Source of the DNA: Roseovarius sp.
GTDB lineage: Bacteria > Pseudomonadota > Alphaproteobacteria > Rhodobacterales > Rhodobacteraceae
DNA length: 64,000 nucleotides
Assembly: GCF_030373445.1 (NCBI RefSeq)
Contig: NZ_JAUCYU010000003.1
Coordinates: forward strand, 310,001-374,000
Reading direction: 5' to 3'
Part shown: positions 33,128 to 41,308 of the stretch, one piece after another
How the letters are laid out: every line of letters starts with the position of its first letter
Numbering within the stretch: the first letter of the stretch is position 1
Position numbers and translations under genes: made by a program
The notes under the pieces: model-generated
Told to the model about the DNA's origin: nothing
Databases searched by the model: none
What the model saw: only the letters and a program-made list of their open reading frames with translations

Positions 33128-33638
33128 CGGTCACGTCCTTCTCGGTGTTGTGGAACCAACGGATGATGTTGGCCAGCAGTTGTGCCATGTAGAGACCGCA
33201 GCCCACGACGATCAGCACCTTGAGGTATGTCGGCTGGGGCGAGTTGAAGGCGGTGCCGGAATGTTCGGTCCGGCCCAGCACCTTGACCGCCGGCCCCCAG
33301 AGCGCCATCGCCAGCACGAGGATCGCGCCGAAGGCGATGCAGAGTTGCGCCAGCCGGAAGTAATGCCAGACCCGCGGGCTGACCAGCAGCTCCATCATGG
33401 TGATCGAGATGTGGCGGTTGCGCTGGGTGACGTAGCCCACCGACAGCACCCAGACGGTGGCGCAGAGGGTCATCGCCAGTTCGGTCGACCAGACCGTCGG
33501 GCTGTCGAAGCCGTAGCGCAGCACGACCTCGAGCGCCGAGACCGCGATGCAGGTGAAGAAGAGGGTGGAACAGGCATGGCCGATGAAGACGCTGAACCGG
33601 TCCATCACCTCGGCATAGCCCGCGAGCAGGCGTTTCAT
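33117..33638 (-). CDS. TRAP transporter small permease (DctQ), system 1
   Basis: 173 residues with four membrane segments (GHACSTLFFTCIAVSALEVVLRYGF; TLCATVWVLSVGYVTQ; LCIAFGAILVLAMALWG; VLIVVGCGLYMAQLLANII) and the DctQ RNRHISI segment. Start ATG 33638 (MKRLLAGYA); the open frame upstream is not used. It overlaps the DctM gene and follows the binding-protein gene by 69 bp. Confidence 0.9.
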   Translation of the reverse strand: MKRLLAGYAEVMDRFSVFIGHACSTLFFTCIAVSALEVVLRYGFDSPTVWSTELAMTLCATVWVLSVGYVTQRNRHISITMMELLVSPRVWHYFRLAQLCIAFGAILVLAMALWGPAVKVLGRTEHSGTAFNSPQPTYLKVLIVVGCGLYMAQLLANIIRWFHNTEKDVTGGH

Positions 33639-33707
33639 GGGGTCTCTCCCGTTGGCGTCGGAAAGCGGCGGGCGGCGTGCGTGACGCCGCCCCGGCAAGA
33701 GCGGAGA

Positions 33708-34733
33708 TTACTCTTTGAAGAGACCGATCTCGGTCATGTAGGAGATGTGCGCGTCGAGCGCTTCCTGCGCGAGATCGGATTTCTCGGCGTAGGCTTCCCA
33801 TTCCTTGCGGGCGACTTCGCGAAGCTGGTCGCGGTCTTCCTGGGCCCAGTCGATCACCTCGATATCGTCGGAGGCGTCGTCACGCTCGGCCAGTTCCTTG
33901 TCGAGCTTGGTGACCTCGTCGGCCATGGCGTACATCGCCTCGTACCACCAGGTGCGCAGCGCTTCCTGGTCCTGCTCTTCCAGCCCTTCCCAGACCTCGC
34001 GGTTCACGGTGAACTGCATGGCGGGCATGGAGTGGATGCCGGGGTAGAGCGGGTACGGCGCCACGTCGTGCAGGCCGGTCGCGTCGTTGTTCACGTAGGC
34101 CGAGGCGTCGGCGGCATCGACGATGCCCTTTTCAAGCGCGCCGAAGACTTCCGAGAAGGGGATCGCGACGGGCGAGGCACCGGCGGCCTGGAAGACGGCG
34201 GCGGCCAGCCCCTCGGGCGAGCGGATCTTCTTGCCTTCGAGGTCTTCGAAGGTGCGGATCGGTTCGCGGGCGACCAGCGCCTCGCGCGAGTACGGCCCGC
34301 AGGCCACGACCTTGACCTCGCCGCCGGTGATGGCGTCGGCGGCCTTCTGCATCATCTCCTCGCCCGGGCCTTCCTCGCAGAAGCCGATCATCTGCTGGGG
34401 CGTGTCGTAGCCCGAGATCAGGTCGCCCAGCAGGGCGAAGGCGGGTTCCTGGCCGGAGAAGTAGTTGACGGAGGTGAAATCGCCGTCGAGCGCGCCGGCG
34501 GCCACCGCCTCGGGCGTGTCGCGGGCGGGCACGACCGAGCCGTTCGGCGTGAGCACGATGGAAACGCGGCCGTCGGTCATTTCCTCGATCTTCGGCAGCC
34601 ATTCTTCGGTGATGTACTTGGTCGAGAAGTCACCGGCGTTGAAAGAGGTCTGGATGTTGAGCGTGTCGGCATGGGCCAGCCCGGCCAGCATCGAAACGGA
34701 CGCGGCCAGCGTGGCGGTTCTGGAAAAGGTCAT
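33708..34733 (-). CDS. TRAP transporter substrate-binding protein (DctP), system 1
   Basis: 341 residues with a Sec signal peptide (cut near AHA-DTLNI, residue ~22). The mature protein begins LNIQTSFNAGDFSTKYI and carries the family arginine region IRTFEDLEGKKIRSPEG followed by PVAIPFSEVFGALEKGIVDAADA, where the conserved Arg binds the substrate carboxylate. First gene of the operon, divergent from the GntR regulator. Confidence 0.92.
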   Translation of the reverse strand: MTFSRTATLAASVSMLAGLAHADTLNIQTSFNAGDFSTKYITEEWLPKIEEMTDGRVSIVLTPNGSVVPARDTPEAVAAGALDGDFTSVNYFSGQEPAFALLGDLISGYDTPQQMIGFCEEGPGEEMMQKAADAITGGEVKVVACGPYSREALVAREPIRTFEDLEGKKIRSPEGLAAAVFQAAGASPVAIPFSEVFGALEKGIVDAADASAYVNNDATGLHDVAPYPLYPGIHSMPAMQFTVNREVWEGLEEQDQEALRTWWYEAMYAMADEVTKLDKELAERDDASDDIEVIDWAQEDRDQLREVARKEWEAYAEKSDLAQEALDAHISYMTEIGLFKE

Positions 34734-34785
34734 TATGGTCCTCCCTGAAAATCACCGGGGGCCTCCCCCCGCGGCTGATTGATGT

Positions 34786-34799
34786 ACTAATATATTAGT
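34786..34799. promoter_or_regulatory. Perfect 14-bp palindrome in the dctP/gntR divergent promoter
   Basis: ACTAATATATTAGT at 34786-34799, about 53 bp upstream of dctP and 63 bp upstream of the GntR gene. AT-rich palindromes in this position are typical FadR-type GntR operators. It probably controls both the sugar-acid operon and gntR itself. Confidence 0.7.
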
Positions 34800-34861
34800 G
34801 TAATGTTGGCAAGCGAAGCTTATGTTGCCACCGACCCGGAAAAGAGGCTTAACGGAACCTG

Positions 34862-35581
34862 ATGACCGAAACGCCTGACGTGCCTAGGAAAATTGCCGCT
34901 TCCCCTGCCCCGCCCGGCCGGCCGATCAAGCGCGGCTCGGCCAGCGCACAGATCCACGATGCGCTGCGCGACCGAATCGTCGCGCTGGAATTCGCGCCGG
35001 GCGCCTTCCTGTCACGGTCGGAAATTGCCGCCTATTACGGGGTCAGCCAGACGCCGGTGCGCGACGCGATGATGCGGCTGGAGGAGGAAGGGCTTCTGAT
35101 CATCTATCCGCAGTCCAAGACGCTGGTGTCGAAGATCGACGTGGCCCATGCGCAGGAGACGCAGTTCCTGCGCCTGTCGATCGAGCTGGAGGTGACGCGG
35201 CGGCTGGCGCGGGAGAGCACTGCCAACCGGATCGGCCGGGCGCGGACCTGCCTGTCCTTGCAGCGGGCGGCGCTCGAGACCGGCGACCTTGACGAGTTCG
35301 CGCGGCTGGACCGCGAGTATCACAGCGCCCTTTACGAGGCCGCCGGCGTGGCCAACCTGTGGCAGATCGTGACCGCGCGGTCGGGCCATATCGACCGGCT
35401 GCGCAAGCTGAACCTGCCCGATCCGGGCAAGTCGACCTCGATCCTTTCGTGCCATGAACGCATCCTCGCGGCCATCGAAACCGGCGATGTGCCCGGCGTC
35501 GAGGCGGTGGTGCGCGAGCACCTGTCGGGCACGCTGTCGCAGGTGCCGAAGATCACCGAGAAATATCCGCAGTATTTCTGA
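34862..35581 (+). CDS. GntR-family regulator (FCD domain) of the sugar-acid operon
   Basis: 239 residues. N-terminal winged helix with ALEFAPGAFLSRSEIAAYYGVSQTPVRDAMMRLEEEGLL (~40-75), then an all-helical FCD effector domain with the metal-ligand pattern LDREYHSAL, CHERILAAI and REHLSGTL. FCD regulators usually bind an organic or sugar acid and release their operator. Divergent from the TRAP/IlvD operon, and converging with the LysR gene 19 bp away. Confidence 0.9.
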   Translation: MTETPDVPRKIAASPAPPGRPIKRGSASAQIHDALRDRIVALEFAPGAFLSRSEIAAYYGVSQTPVRDAMMRLEEEGLLIIYPQSKTLVSKIDVAHAQETQFLRLSIELEVTRRLARESTANRIGRARTCLSLQRAALETGDLDEFARLDREYHSALYEAAGVANLWQIVTARSGHIDRLRKLNLPDPGKSTSILSCHERILAAIETGDVPGVEAVVREHLSGTLSQVPKITEKYPQYF

Positions 35582-35599
35582 AAGCGCCCAACGGGCTGG

Positions 35600-36556
35600 T
35601 CAGGTCGGGGTGACGCGCACCTGTATCCCCTCGCCCCCGTCGTGCCATTCCGGCCGCGACTCGATCCAGTTGGAAAACCGGGTTTGCAGCTCGTCCAGCA
35701 GCCAGACCGCCGCCGGGCCGGGGGGCTGGTCAAGCTTGTGCGCGGTATAGAGCGGGAAGCGCAGGGGCCTGCCGCGGTGAATGGCGATCCGGAGTTCGCT
35801 GAGATCGCCGTTCTCGATATGCGGCCAGGCCAGGTGGGTGGGCATCACGCACCAGCCGAAGCCGTTGAGCACGAAGTCGAGGCGGTTGAACTGGTCGATG
35901 AAGCTCCAGGTGCGTTCGCTCATGACCACGCCCCGGAAACGGCGTGTACGGTCGGTGAGGGTGAGCTGCACGTGCTCGTCAAGCTGCGCCTGCGTGATCG
36001 GCGCGCCGATGCGCGAGAGCGGGTGGCGCGAGCTGGCGACGACGGAAATCGGGACGTTGCCGAAGAATTCCATCTGCACGCCCGGCATCCCGTCGCGCGC
36101 CGGGGAATAGATCGCCAGCCCGGCATTGCCTTCCTGCAGGGATTGCTCGGGCGCGCCCAGCCCCTCGCCGTAGAGCGTGACCGAGACCGAGGGGTATTCC
36201 TCGTGAAAGGATTTCAGCGCGCCGATGAGCACGTCGTTGGGAAAGACCTGTTCGATGGCGATGCTGATCTCGGGCTCGGCCACCGTGGCGATGCTGCGGG
36301 CGCGGGCGCGCAGGGCGTCGACCCCGCCGATCACGCGGCGGGCGTCGATCAGGATCGCCTCGCCCGCGTCGGTCAGGCGGGGGAGTTTCTGGCTGCGGTC
36401 GAAAAGCTTGAGTTCCAGCGCGTCCTCGAGCGACTGGATGGATTGGCTGACGGCCGATTGCACGCGGTTGAGCTTGCGGGCGGCGGCGGAAAAGCTGCCG
36501 CATTCGGCGACGGCGGCCAGCATGTGGAGCTGGTCTATGGTGACCCGGTTCAGCAT
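35600..36556 (-). CDS. LysR-family transcriptional regulator
   Basis: 318 residues with the LysR winged helix at the N-terminus (QLHMLAAVAECGSFSAAARKLNRVQSAVSQSIQSLEDALELKLFDRS) and a periplasmic-binding-protein-like effector domain from ~90. It lies just downstream of the amidohydrolase gene on the same strand, with a 125-bp gap holding its own promoter. It may govern the neighbouring LLM/TRAP module, or a distant target. Confidence 0.9.
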   Translation of the reverse strand: MLNRVTIDQLHMLAAVAECGSFSAAARKLNRVQSAVSQSIQSLEDALELKLFDRSQKLPRLTDAGEAILIDARRVIGGVDALRARARSIATVAEPEISIAIEQVFPNDVLIGALKSFHEEYPSVSVTLYGEGLGAPEQSLQEGNAGLAIYSPARDGMPGVQMEFFGNVPISVVASSRHPLSRIGAPITQAQLDEHVQLTLTDRTRRFRGVVMSERTWSFIDQFNRLDFVLNGFGWCVMPTHLAWPHIENGDLSELRIAIHRGRPLRFPLYTAHKLDQPPGPAAVWLLDELQTRFSNWIESRPEWHDGGEGIQVRVTPT

Positions 36557-36598
36557 ACCCGTCCTCCCTCAACGCGGCCTACCGACGGGCGCTAGTAT

Positions 36599-36613
36599 AC
36601 CAGACCATCTGGT
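36599..36613. promoter_or_regulatory. Inverted repeat upstream of lysR
   Basis: ACCAGA-CCA-TCTGGT, a perfect 6-bp inverted repeat with 3-bp spacer, 43-57 bp upstream of the LysR start; GTATAC (36595-36600) overlaps its left edge. The position fits LysR autoregulation. The GTATACCA half also resembles the half-site of the GTATTC operator family found further right. Confidence 0.5.
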
Positions 36614-36681
36614 TCTGGCCAGAAAAAGCCGTCCAAGGCATCAGGTCTCGTGATACTTATCCCTCGGTGGTGTGGACCCGT

Positions 36682-37524
36682 TCAGAACCCGTAGAGACGG
36701 GCGGGATTGGCCACCAGAACCGCCTCGCGCTGTGCCTCGGAGAGGCGCCAGTCGGCCAGGAGGTCGATGAGACGGGCGTCATCCGGCATGGTGTCGTCGG
36801 TCTCGGTGGGGTGCGGCCAGTCGGAACCCCAGAGCAGGCGGTCTGTGCCCTGCGCGATGAGCGCGCGGGCCAGCGGGGCGACATCCGCGTAGTCGGGCTT
36901 GCCGGCCTTCGAGATGTGGTAGGCACCCGACAGCTTGACCCAGACATTCGGCTGTGCCGCCAACCGCAGGAGGGCCTGATGGGCCGGGTGGTCGGGGGCG
37001 ATACACTCGGAATACCGGCCCATGTGGTCGATCACCACGGTACAGGGCAGATCGGCGATGAGGTTTTCCCGGTCGGGCAGTTCCAACCCGTCGAGCTGGA
37101 CCTGAAGGTGCCAGCCGGTGCCCTTGATCCGCGCGGCCATGACCGGCAGGTCGGACCACTCGGTCATGCTGCCCGCCATCTGGTGATAGCGCAGGCCCCG
37201 TGCACCCTTGTCCCAAAGCGCCGCGAGATCGGCGTCGGAGATGTCGGTGGGCACGGTGACGACGGCGCGGGCGCTGTCACCGATACGCGCAATGGCATCG
37301 AGGATGCAGCGGTTGTCAAAGCCGTAGGTCACCGGCTGGACGACGATCATGCGGTCGAGCCCGAGCCGGTCCTGCACGGCGCGGTAGTCTTCCGGCAGGT
37401 GGTTCGGCGGAAAGAGCCAGGCCTTGGGCGAGGCCGGGTAGCTGTCGTCGTAGAAATGCATGTGGGTGTCGCAGGCGCCGGAGGGCACGGCGATTTTCGG
37501 GCGGGATGTGTGGGTCTTGGCCAT
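36682..37524 (-). CDS. Amidohydrolase-2 family hydrolase (PDC-hydrolase/lactonase-like), copy 1
   Basis: 280-residue TIM-barrel metal hydrolase. Metal/substrate motifs are DTHMHFYD (~19-26), VQPVTYG, the barrel strand VIDHMGRY and the C-terminal WGSDWPHP aspartate. Close relatives open lactones such as 2-pyrone-4,6-dicarboxylate (LigI) or D-galactarolactone. It is the last gene of the operon led by the second TRAP system, 6 bp after the LLM monooxygenase, so it probably hydrolyses a ring-opened or lactone product of that pathway. Confidence 0.88.
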   Translation of the reverse strand: MAKTHTSRPKIAVPSGACDTHMHFYDDSYPASPKAWLFPPNHLPEDYRAVQDRLGLDRMIVVQPVTYGFDNRCILDAIARIGDSARAVVTVPTDISDADLAALWDKGARGLRYHQMAGSMTEWSDLPVMAARIKGTGWHLQVQLDGLELPDRENLIADLPCTVVIDHMGRYSECIAPDHPAHQALLRLAAQPNVWVKLSGAYHISKAGKPDYADVAPLARALIAQGTDRLLWGSDWPHPTETDDTMPDDARLIDLLADWRLSEAQREAVLVANPARLYGF

Positions 37525-37530
37525 GGGCGG

Positions 37531-38838
37531 TCAGGCCATCACGTTTTCGGCAAAGGTCTTGCCGGTGTATTCCGTCCGGTAGATGCCCTTTTTCTGGAGG
37601 AGCGGCACGACCTGGTCGACGAAATCCTCGACGCTGCGGTTGCTGGTCGTGGGGGTGATGTTGAAGCCGTGGCAGCCGCTGGAGCGCCAGAGGGTTTCCA
37701 GCTCGTCCGCGACCTGTTCGGGCGTACCGACGAGCTGTGGCATACCGGTGGAGGCGCCGAACATGCGGGCGGCGTCGCGCACCGTGGCGTCGCCGTCGCC
37801 GGCCATGTTGGCGAGCGCCATCAGCATCCCCTGCGAGGCCTCGGTGGTGTTGTCGGCCAGGCGGGAATCCAGTTCGAGCCGGCTGAAATCGACGCCCATG
37901 GTGCCGGACATGCGGTTGAGGGCGGCGTCGATGGGGATGCGGTCGGCCATCTCCTTCTGGTGGGCTTTCGCCTCTTCCTCGGTGCCGCCCAGGACGCACT
38001 GGATGCCGAAGGTGACCTTGGGGGTGTCCTTGCGGCCCTCGGTTTCCGCCGTCTCGCCCAGCATCTTCACGAATTTCGTCATGGCCGAGGCCTGCGGCTG
38101 GATGGCGAAGACCACGTCGGCATGCTTCAGGGCGAATTTCTGGCCCCGGCCGGAGGAGCCCGCCTGGAACAGCACCGGGCGGCCCTGCGCCGATGGCAGC
38201 ACGGGGGGCACGCCGCGGCAGCGGAAATAATCGCCCTTGAAGTCGATCACGTCGATCTTTTCCGGGTCGGCATAGAGCCCCTTCTCGCGGTCGGCGAGGA
38301 TCGCGCCCGGCTTGATGCCGTTCCAGAGCGCATAGCAGACATCCATGTATTCGTCGGCGTGGTCATACCGCTCGTCATGCTGAAGCTGCTCGGCGCCCAG
38401 CGCACGGTGTTCGGCACGGAGGTGGCCCGAGACGATGTTCCAGCCGACACGCCCGCCGCTCATGTAGTCGAGAGTCGAGAGGCGGCGGACGGTGGTGTAG
38501 GGATGACTGCCGGAGGTGGAGAGCGTGAGGGCGAGGCCCAGGTGCTCGGTTTCGGCCAGCATCACCCCCATCAGCGCCATCGGGTCGTGGCTGGGCCAGC
38601 AGACGCCGTAGCGGACGTAGTCGTCGAGGCTGTCGCGGTACCAGTCGTAACCGCCCGGGGTGTCGGCGAAGAAGGCCGCGTCGAAGCAGCCGCGTTCCAG
38701 GGTGCGGGCAAGCCCCTTCCAGTGATCGAACGATGCCATCCCGTCAAGCCGCCCGTCTTCCGGATCGGCCCAGCTCATGGCGCTGTGGTTGATCGGGCTG
38801 TGCATGTAGAAGCCGATCAGGTGCATTTGCTCACTCAT
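37531..38838 (-). CDS. LLM-class flavin-dependent monooxygenase (NtaA/SnaA/DszA type), copy 1
   Basis: 435-residue FMNH2-dependent monooxygenase of the bacterial-luciferase fold. Family stretches: RTLERGCFDAAFFADTPGGYDW, RLSTLDYMSGGRVGWNIVSG, HDERYDHADEYMDVCYALW and FQAGSSGRGQKFALKHADVVF. Members use reduced flavin supplied by a separate reductase to split C-N or C-S bonds (nitrilotriacetate, dibenzothiophene sulfone) or oxidise rings. Start ATG 38838 follows AAAGGTG; a GTG at 38850 is possible. Clearly paralogous to the enzyme at 59583-60890. Flavin reductases are at 52576 and 55711. Confidence 0.9.
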   Translation of the reverse strand: MSEQMHLIGFYMHSPINHSAMSWADPEDGRLDGMASFDHWKGLARTLERGCFDAAFFADTPGGYDWYRDSLDDYVRYGVCWPSHDPMALMGVMLAETEHLGLALTLSTSGSHPYTTVRRLSTLDYMSGGRVGWNIVSGHLRAEHRALGAEQLQHDERYDHADEYMDVCYALWNGIKPGAILADREKGLYADPEKIDVIDFKGDYFRCRGVPPVLPSAQGRPVLFQAGSSGRGQKFALKHADVVFAIQPQASAMTKFVKMLGETAETEGRKDTPKVTFGIQCVLGGTEEEAKAHQKEMADRIPIDAALNRMSGTMGVDFSRLELDSRLADNTTEASQGMLMALANMAGDGDATVRDAARMFGASTGMPQLVGTPEQVADELETLWRSSGCHGFNITPTTSNRSVEDFVDQVVPLLQKKGIYRTEYTGKTFAENVMA

Positions 38839-38868
38839 GGTGTTGGTCACCTTTCAATTCAGGAACGG

Positions 38869-40083
38869 TCATTCCGCGGCACGGGCGCGCGGGCCCGGTT
38901 TGCGCGCGGGCGGGTTGGCAAGGTCGAAAAGGCTGTCGGGGCCCGGGGCGGAGAGGTCGGTCCAGCCCATCATGCCCATGACGAGGCTGAGCTCCTGCCG
39001 GTAGATGTCGAAGACCTTCTCGGCCCCGGCCTGCCCGCCAGCCGCGACGCCGAACATGGCCGGGCGGCCGAAGAGCGTGGCCTTGGCGCCGAGGCAGAGC
39101 GCCTTGGCGATGTCGGAGCCGCGGCGGATGCCGCTGTCGATCAGCAGTTCCATGCCATCGCCCACGGCGTCGGCCACGAGCGGCAGCATGTCGAGCGAAC
39201 CCGGAGCGGAATCGAGCTGCCGGCCACCGTGGTTCGACACGATCAGGCCGTCGGCGCCGAGGTCGCGGCAGCGGCGGGCGTCGTCGGGGTGCATCACGCC
39301 CTTGACGACCAGCGGGCCGGGCCAGGCCTTGCGCACCGACTTGAGCACCTCCCATGTCTGTTCGGGGGCGGGCGTTTCGCTTCCGTAGAGGTCGGCGACG
39401 GCGCCCGCATTCGCGTTCGGGCCGGCATAGGGCAGCCAGTTTTCCATCATCGGGATGCCGCTGTTCTGCAGGTAGCGCAGGGTCCAGGCCGGGCGGCTGA
39501 GCCCCTGCAGGATCACGCCCGGGGTCATCTTCATCGGCCGGGTGAACCCGTTGCGGAGGTTGCGTTCGCGCTTGGCCATTACGGGCGTATCGATCGTCAG
39601 GATCAGCACGCGAACATCGAGTGCGCGGGCGCGGCGGATCAGGTCGGCGGTGATCTCGGGGTTACGGGCGCCGTAGATCTGGAACCACGTGGTTTCCGGG
39701 GCGATATCCATCGCCGCCTCGATCGAGTCGCAGCTGGCGCTGGACATCAGGTACGGCAGGTCGAACTTCGCGGCGGCGCGGGCCAGCATCAGGTCGGCGC
39801 CGGGCCGGAAGAACCCGGCGATGCCCATGGGCGAGACGCCGAAGGGGCTGGAATACTCGTGGCCGAACAGGGTGACTTTCTGGCTGCGGTCCGAGACATC
39901 GACAAGGTAGCGCGGCAGAAGCTTCCAGCGGTCGAAGGCCGCGCGGTTCCGCGCGAGCGCCGCCTCGCCGTCGACGCCGCCGTCGATGAAGTCGAAGGCG
40001 ATGCGCGGCAGGTAGCGGCGCGCGCAGTCGCGGACATCGTGAATGTTGATCGCCTTGTCGATGCGCATCGGTCGTGTCGCCAT
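38869..40083 (-). CDS. FMN-dependent alpha-hydroxy acid dehydrogenase (lactate/mandelate type)
   Basis: 404-residue TIM-barrel flavoenzyme. Catalytic H285 and R288 in SNHGGRQLD, K261 in LVVKGV, and the FMN-binding SPMGIAGF and LIDSGIRRG. Oxidises an L- or D-2-hydroxy acid to the 2-oxo acid, passing electrons to quinone or oxygen. It lies between the TRAP binding protein and the LLM monooxygenase, so the imported or intermediate compound is likely a 2-hydroxy acid. The C-terminal tail (ARKPGPRARAAE) is basic and probably disordered. Confidence 0.92.
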   Translation of the reverse strand: MATRPMRIDKAINIHDVRDCARRYLPRIAFDFIDGGVDGEAALARNRAAFDRWKLLPRYLVDVSDRSQKVTLFGHEYSSPFGVSPMGIAGFFRPGADLMLARAAAKFDLPYLMSSASCDSIEAAMDIAPETTWFQIYGARNPEITADLIRRARALDVRVLILTIDTPVMAKRERNLRNGFTRPMKMTPGVILQGLSRPAWTLRYLQNSGIPMMENWLPYAGPNANAGAVADLYGSETPAPEQTWEVLKSVRKAWPGPLVVKGVMHPDDARRCRDLGADGLIVSNHGGRQLDSAPGSLDMLPLVADAVGDGMELLIDSGIRRGSDIAKALCLGAKATLFGRPAMFGVAAGGQAGAEKVFDIYRQELSLVMGMMGWTDLSAPGPDSLFDLANPPARKPGPRARAAE

Positions 40084-40176
40084 CCTTTCAGCGGCAATAG
40101 GAGAGTGCCGGCGCGTCCATCATGCCAGATGCTGGCCGGAGGGGATCGCGCAAAGATTTGATATTGTTCATCGATT

Positions 40177-40194
40177 CTCCCGACAGGTCGGGAG
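40177..40194. repeat. Inverted repeat between dctP2 and the hydroxy acid dehydrogenase
   Basis: CTCCCGAC-AG-GTCGGGAG, a perfect 8-bp inverted repeat with 2-bp spacer in the 153-bp gap after the binding-protein gene. It has no T-run, so it is not a simple terminator. It may be an mRNA-stabilising hairpin that keeps the binding protein in excess, or an operator. Confidence 0.5.
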
Positions 40195-40236
40195 GGTTGC
40201 CCGCCCCGGCAAGCGGCGCCGGAGCGGGGGTGCAGG

Positions 40237-41256
40237 TTACTTGCCGAGCGCCTCGCGCACGTCGGCGACGGCGGCCTCGACCTCCGGTCCGCCGTCCTTG
40301 GCCCATTCGTCCCAGTAGCCGGCCCATTCGGATTCGTAGCGTTTCACGTCTTCCGGATCGGCGTCGACGATGGTCATGACCTCGCGCATTTCCGCCTCGG
40401 CCTCGTCATTGGCTTTCTTGCGGGCGGCCGCGAACTCGGCCTGGTTCTCGGTGACGGCCGCGTCGACGGCGGCGCGCATGTCCTCGGGCAGGCCGGCATA
40501 GAGGTCCTGGTTGATCAGGATGTACTCGATGCCGGTATGCGGGTCGCAGAAATAGCCCCAGTCGAGGAACTCGGTCCAGCCCGAGCCGGTGATATTGGCC
40601 GCGCCGGTGAAGACCGCATCGACCACGCCGCGATGCATCGCCTCGGGCACCTCGGCGGTGGTCAGCGTGACCGCCGCGCCGCCGTACTTGCGGATGATGT
40701 CGCCCTGTTCGGGGCTGGAGCCGCGGGCGTTCTTGCCCTTGAAGTCTTCCAGTTTCGTCAGCGGCTCGCCGCGGCCATAGGCGTTCTGCGGCCAGTTCTG
40801 GCCGGACCAGAGCAGCATCTGGCAGCCCTGCGAGTTCAGCTTCTTGTTGATATGCGGCACCAGCACGTCCATCGCGGTTTCCGCCTCGTCGGCGTTGCGG
40901 ATCAGGAACGGCAGGCCGGGCAAGGCGGCGACCTTGGTGGTGCCGGCGATGAAGCCCTGGTAGGCCAGCGCCATCTCGACCTGTCCCTGCCCCAGGACGG
41001 GCACAGCCTCGGTCGCGCGGAAGGGCATCTCGCCGGCGGTGCGGACGGTGATGTCGAGCTCGCCATTGGTGCGTTCGCGGATGTCGTCGGTGAGCGCGAT
41101 GTAGAGGTTTGTGAGCGAATGGCCGGGGCCGTAATAGATGGTGAAGTCCCATTTCATCGGCGCGGCGAAGGCCCGGGTTCCGGCGGCGGCCGTCACGATT
41201 CCCGCCGCGCCCATCCCCCGCAGAAGCGAGCGCCGGCTAAGTCCGTAATCTTTCAT
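40237..41256 (-). CDS. TRAP transporter substrate-binding protein (DctP), system 2, Tat-exported
   Basis: 339 residues. The signal (MKDYGLSRRSLLRGMGAAGIV...AFA) carries the twin-arginine motif SRRSLLRG, so it is exported folded by the Tat route, unlike systems 1 and 3. The mature part has the DctP pattern DFTIYYGPGHSLTNLYIALTD and the substrate-binding segment LTKLEDFKGKNARGSSPEQGD. Third gene of the operon after the small and large permeases. Confidence 0.9.
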   Translation of the reverse strand: MKDYGLSRRSLLRGMGAAGIVTAAAGTRAFAAPMKWDFTIYYGPGHSLTNLYIALTDDIRERTNGELDITVRTAGEMPFRATEAVPVLGQGQVEMALAYQGFIAGTTKVAALPGLPFLIRNADEAETAMDVLVPHINKKLNSQGCQMLLWSGQNWPQNAYGRGEPLTKLEDFKGKNARGSSPEQGDIIRKYGGAAVTLTTAEVPEAMHRGVVDAVFTGAANITGSGWTEFLDWGYFCDPHTGIEYILINQDLYAGLPEDMRAAVDAAVTENQAEFAAARKKANDEAEAEMREVMTIVDADPEDVKRYESEWAGYWDEWAKDGGPEVEAAVADVREALGK

Positions 41257-41308
41257 GTCTGTCCTCCCTGCTTGACATGTTACTCTTGGTTATCGTTGCG
41301 GCGCGCTG

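Noticed and set aside
36667..40161. Open frame of 1164 codons on the plus strand opposite three minus-strand genes
   Set aside because: Covers three well-supported enzymes (amidohydrolase, LLM, hydroxy acid dehydrogenase) in the opposite sense; its translation is Gly/Ala/His/Val-rich filler.
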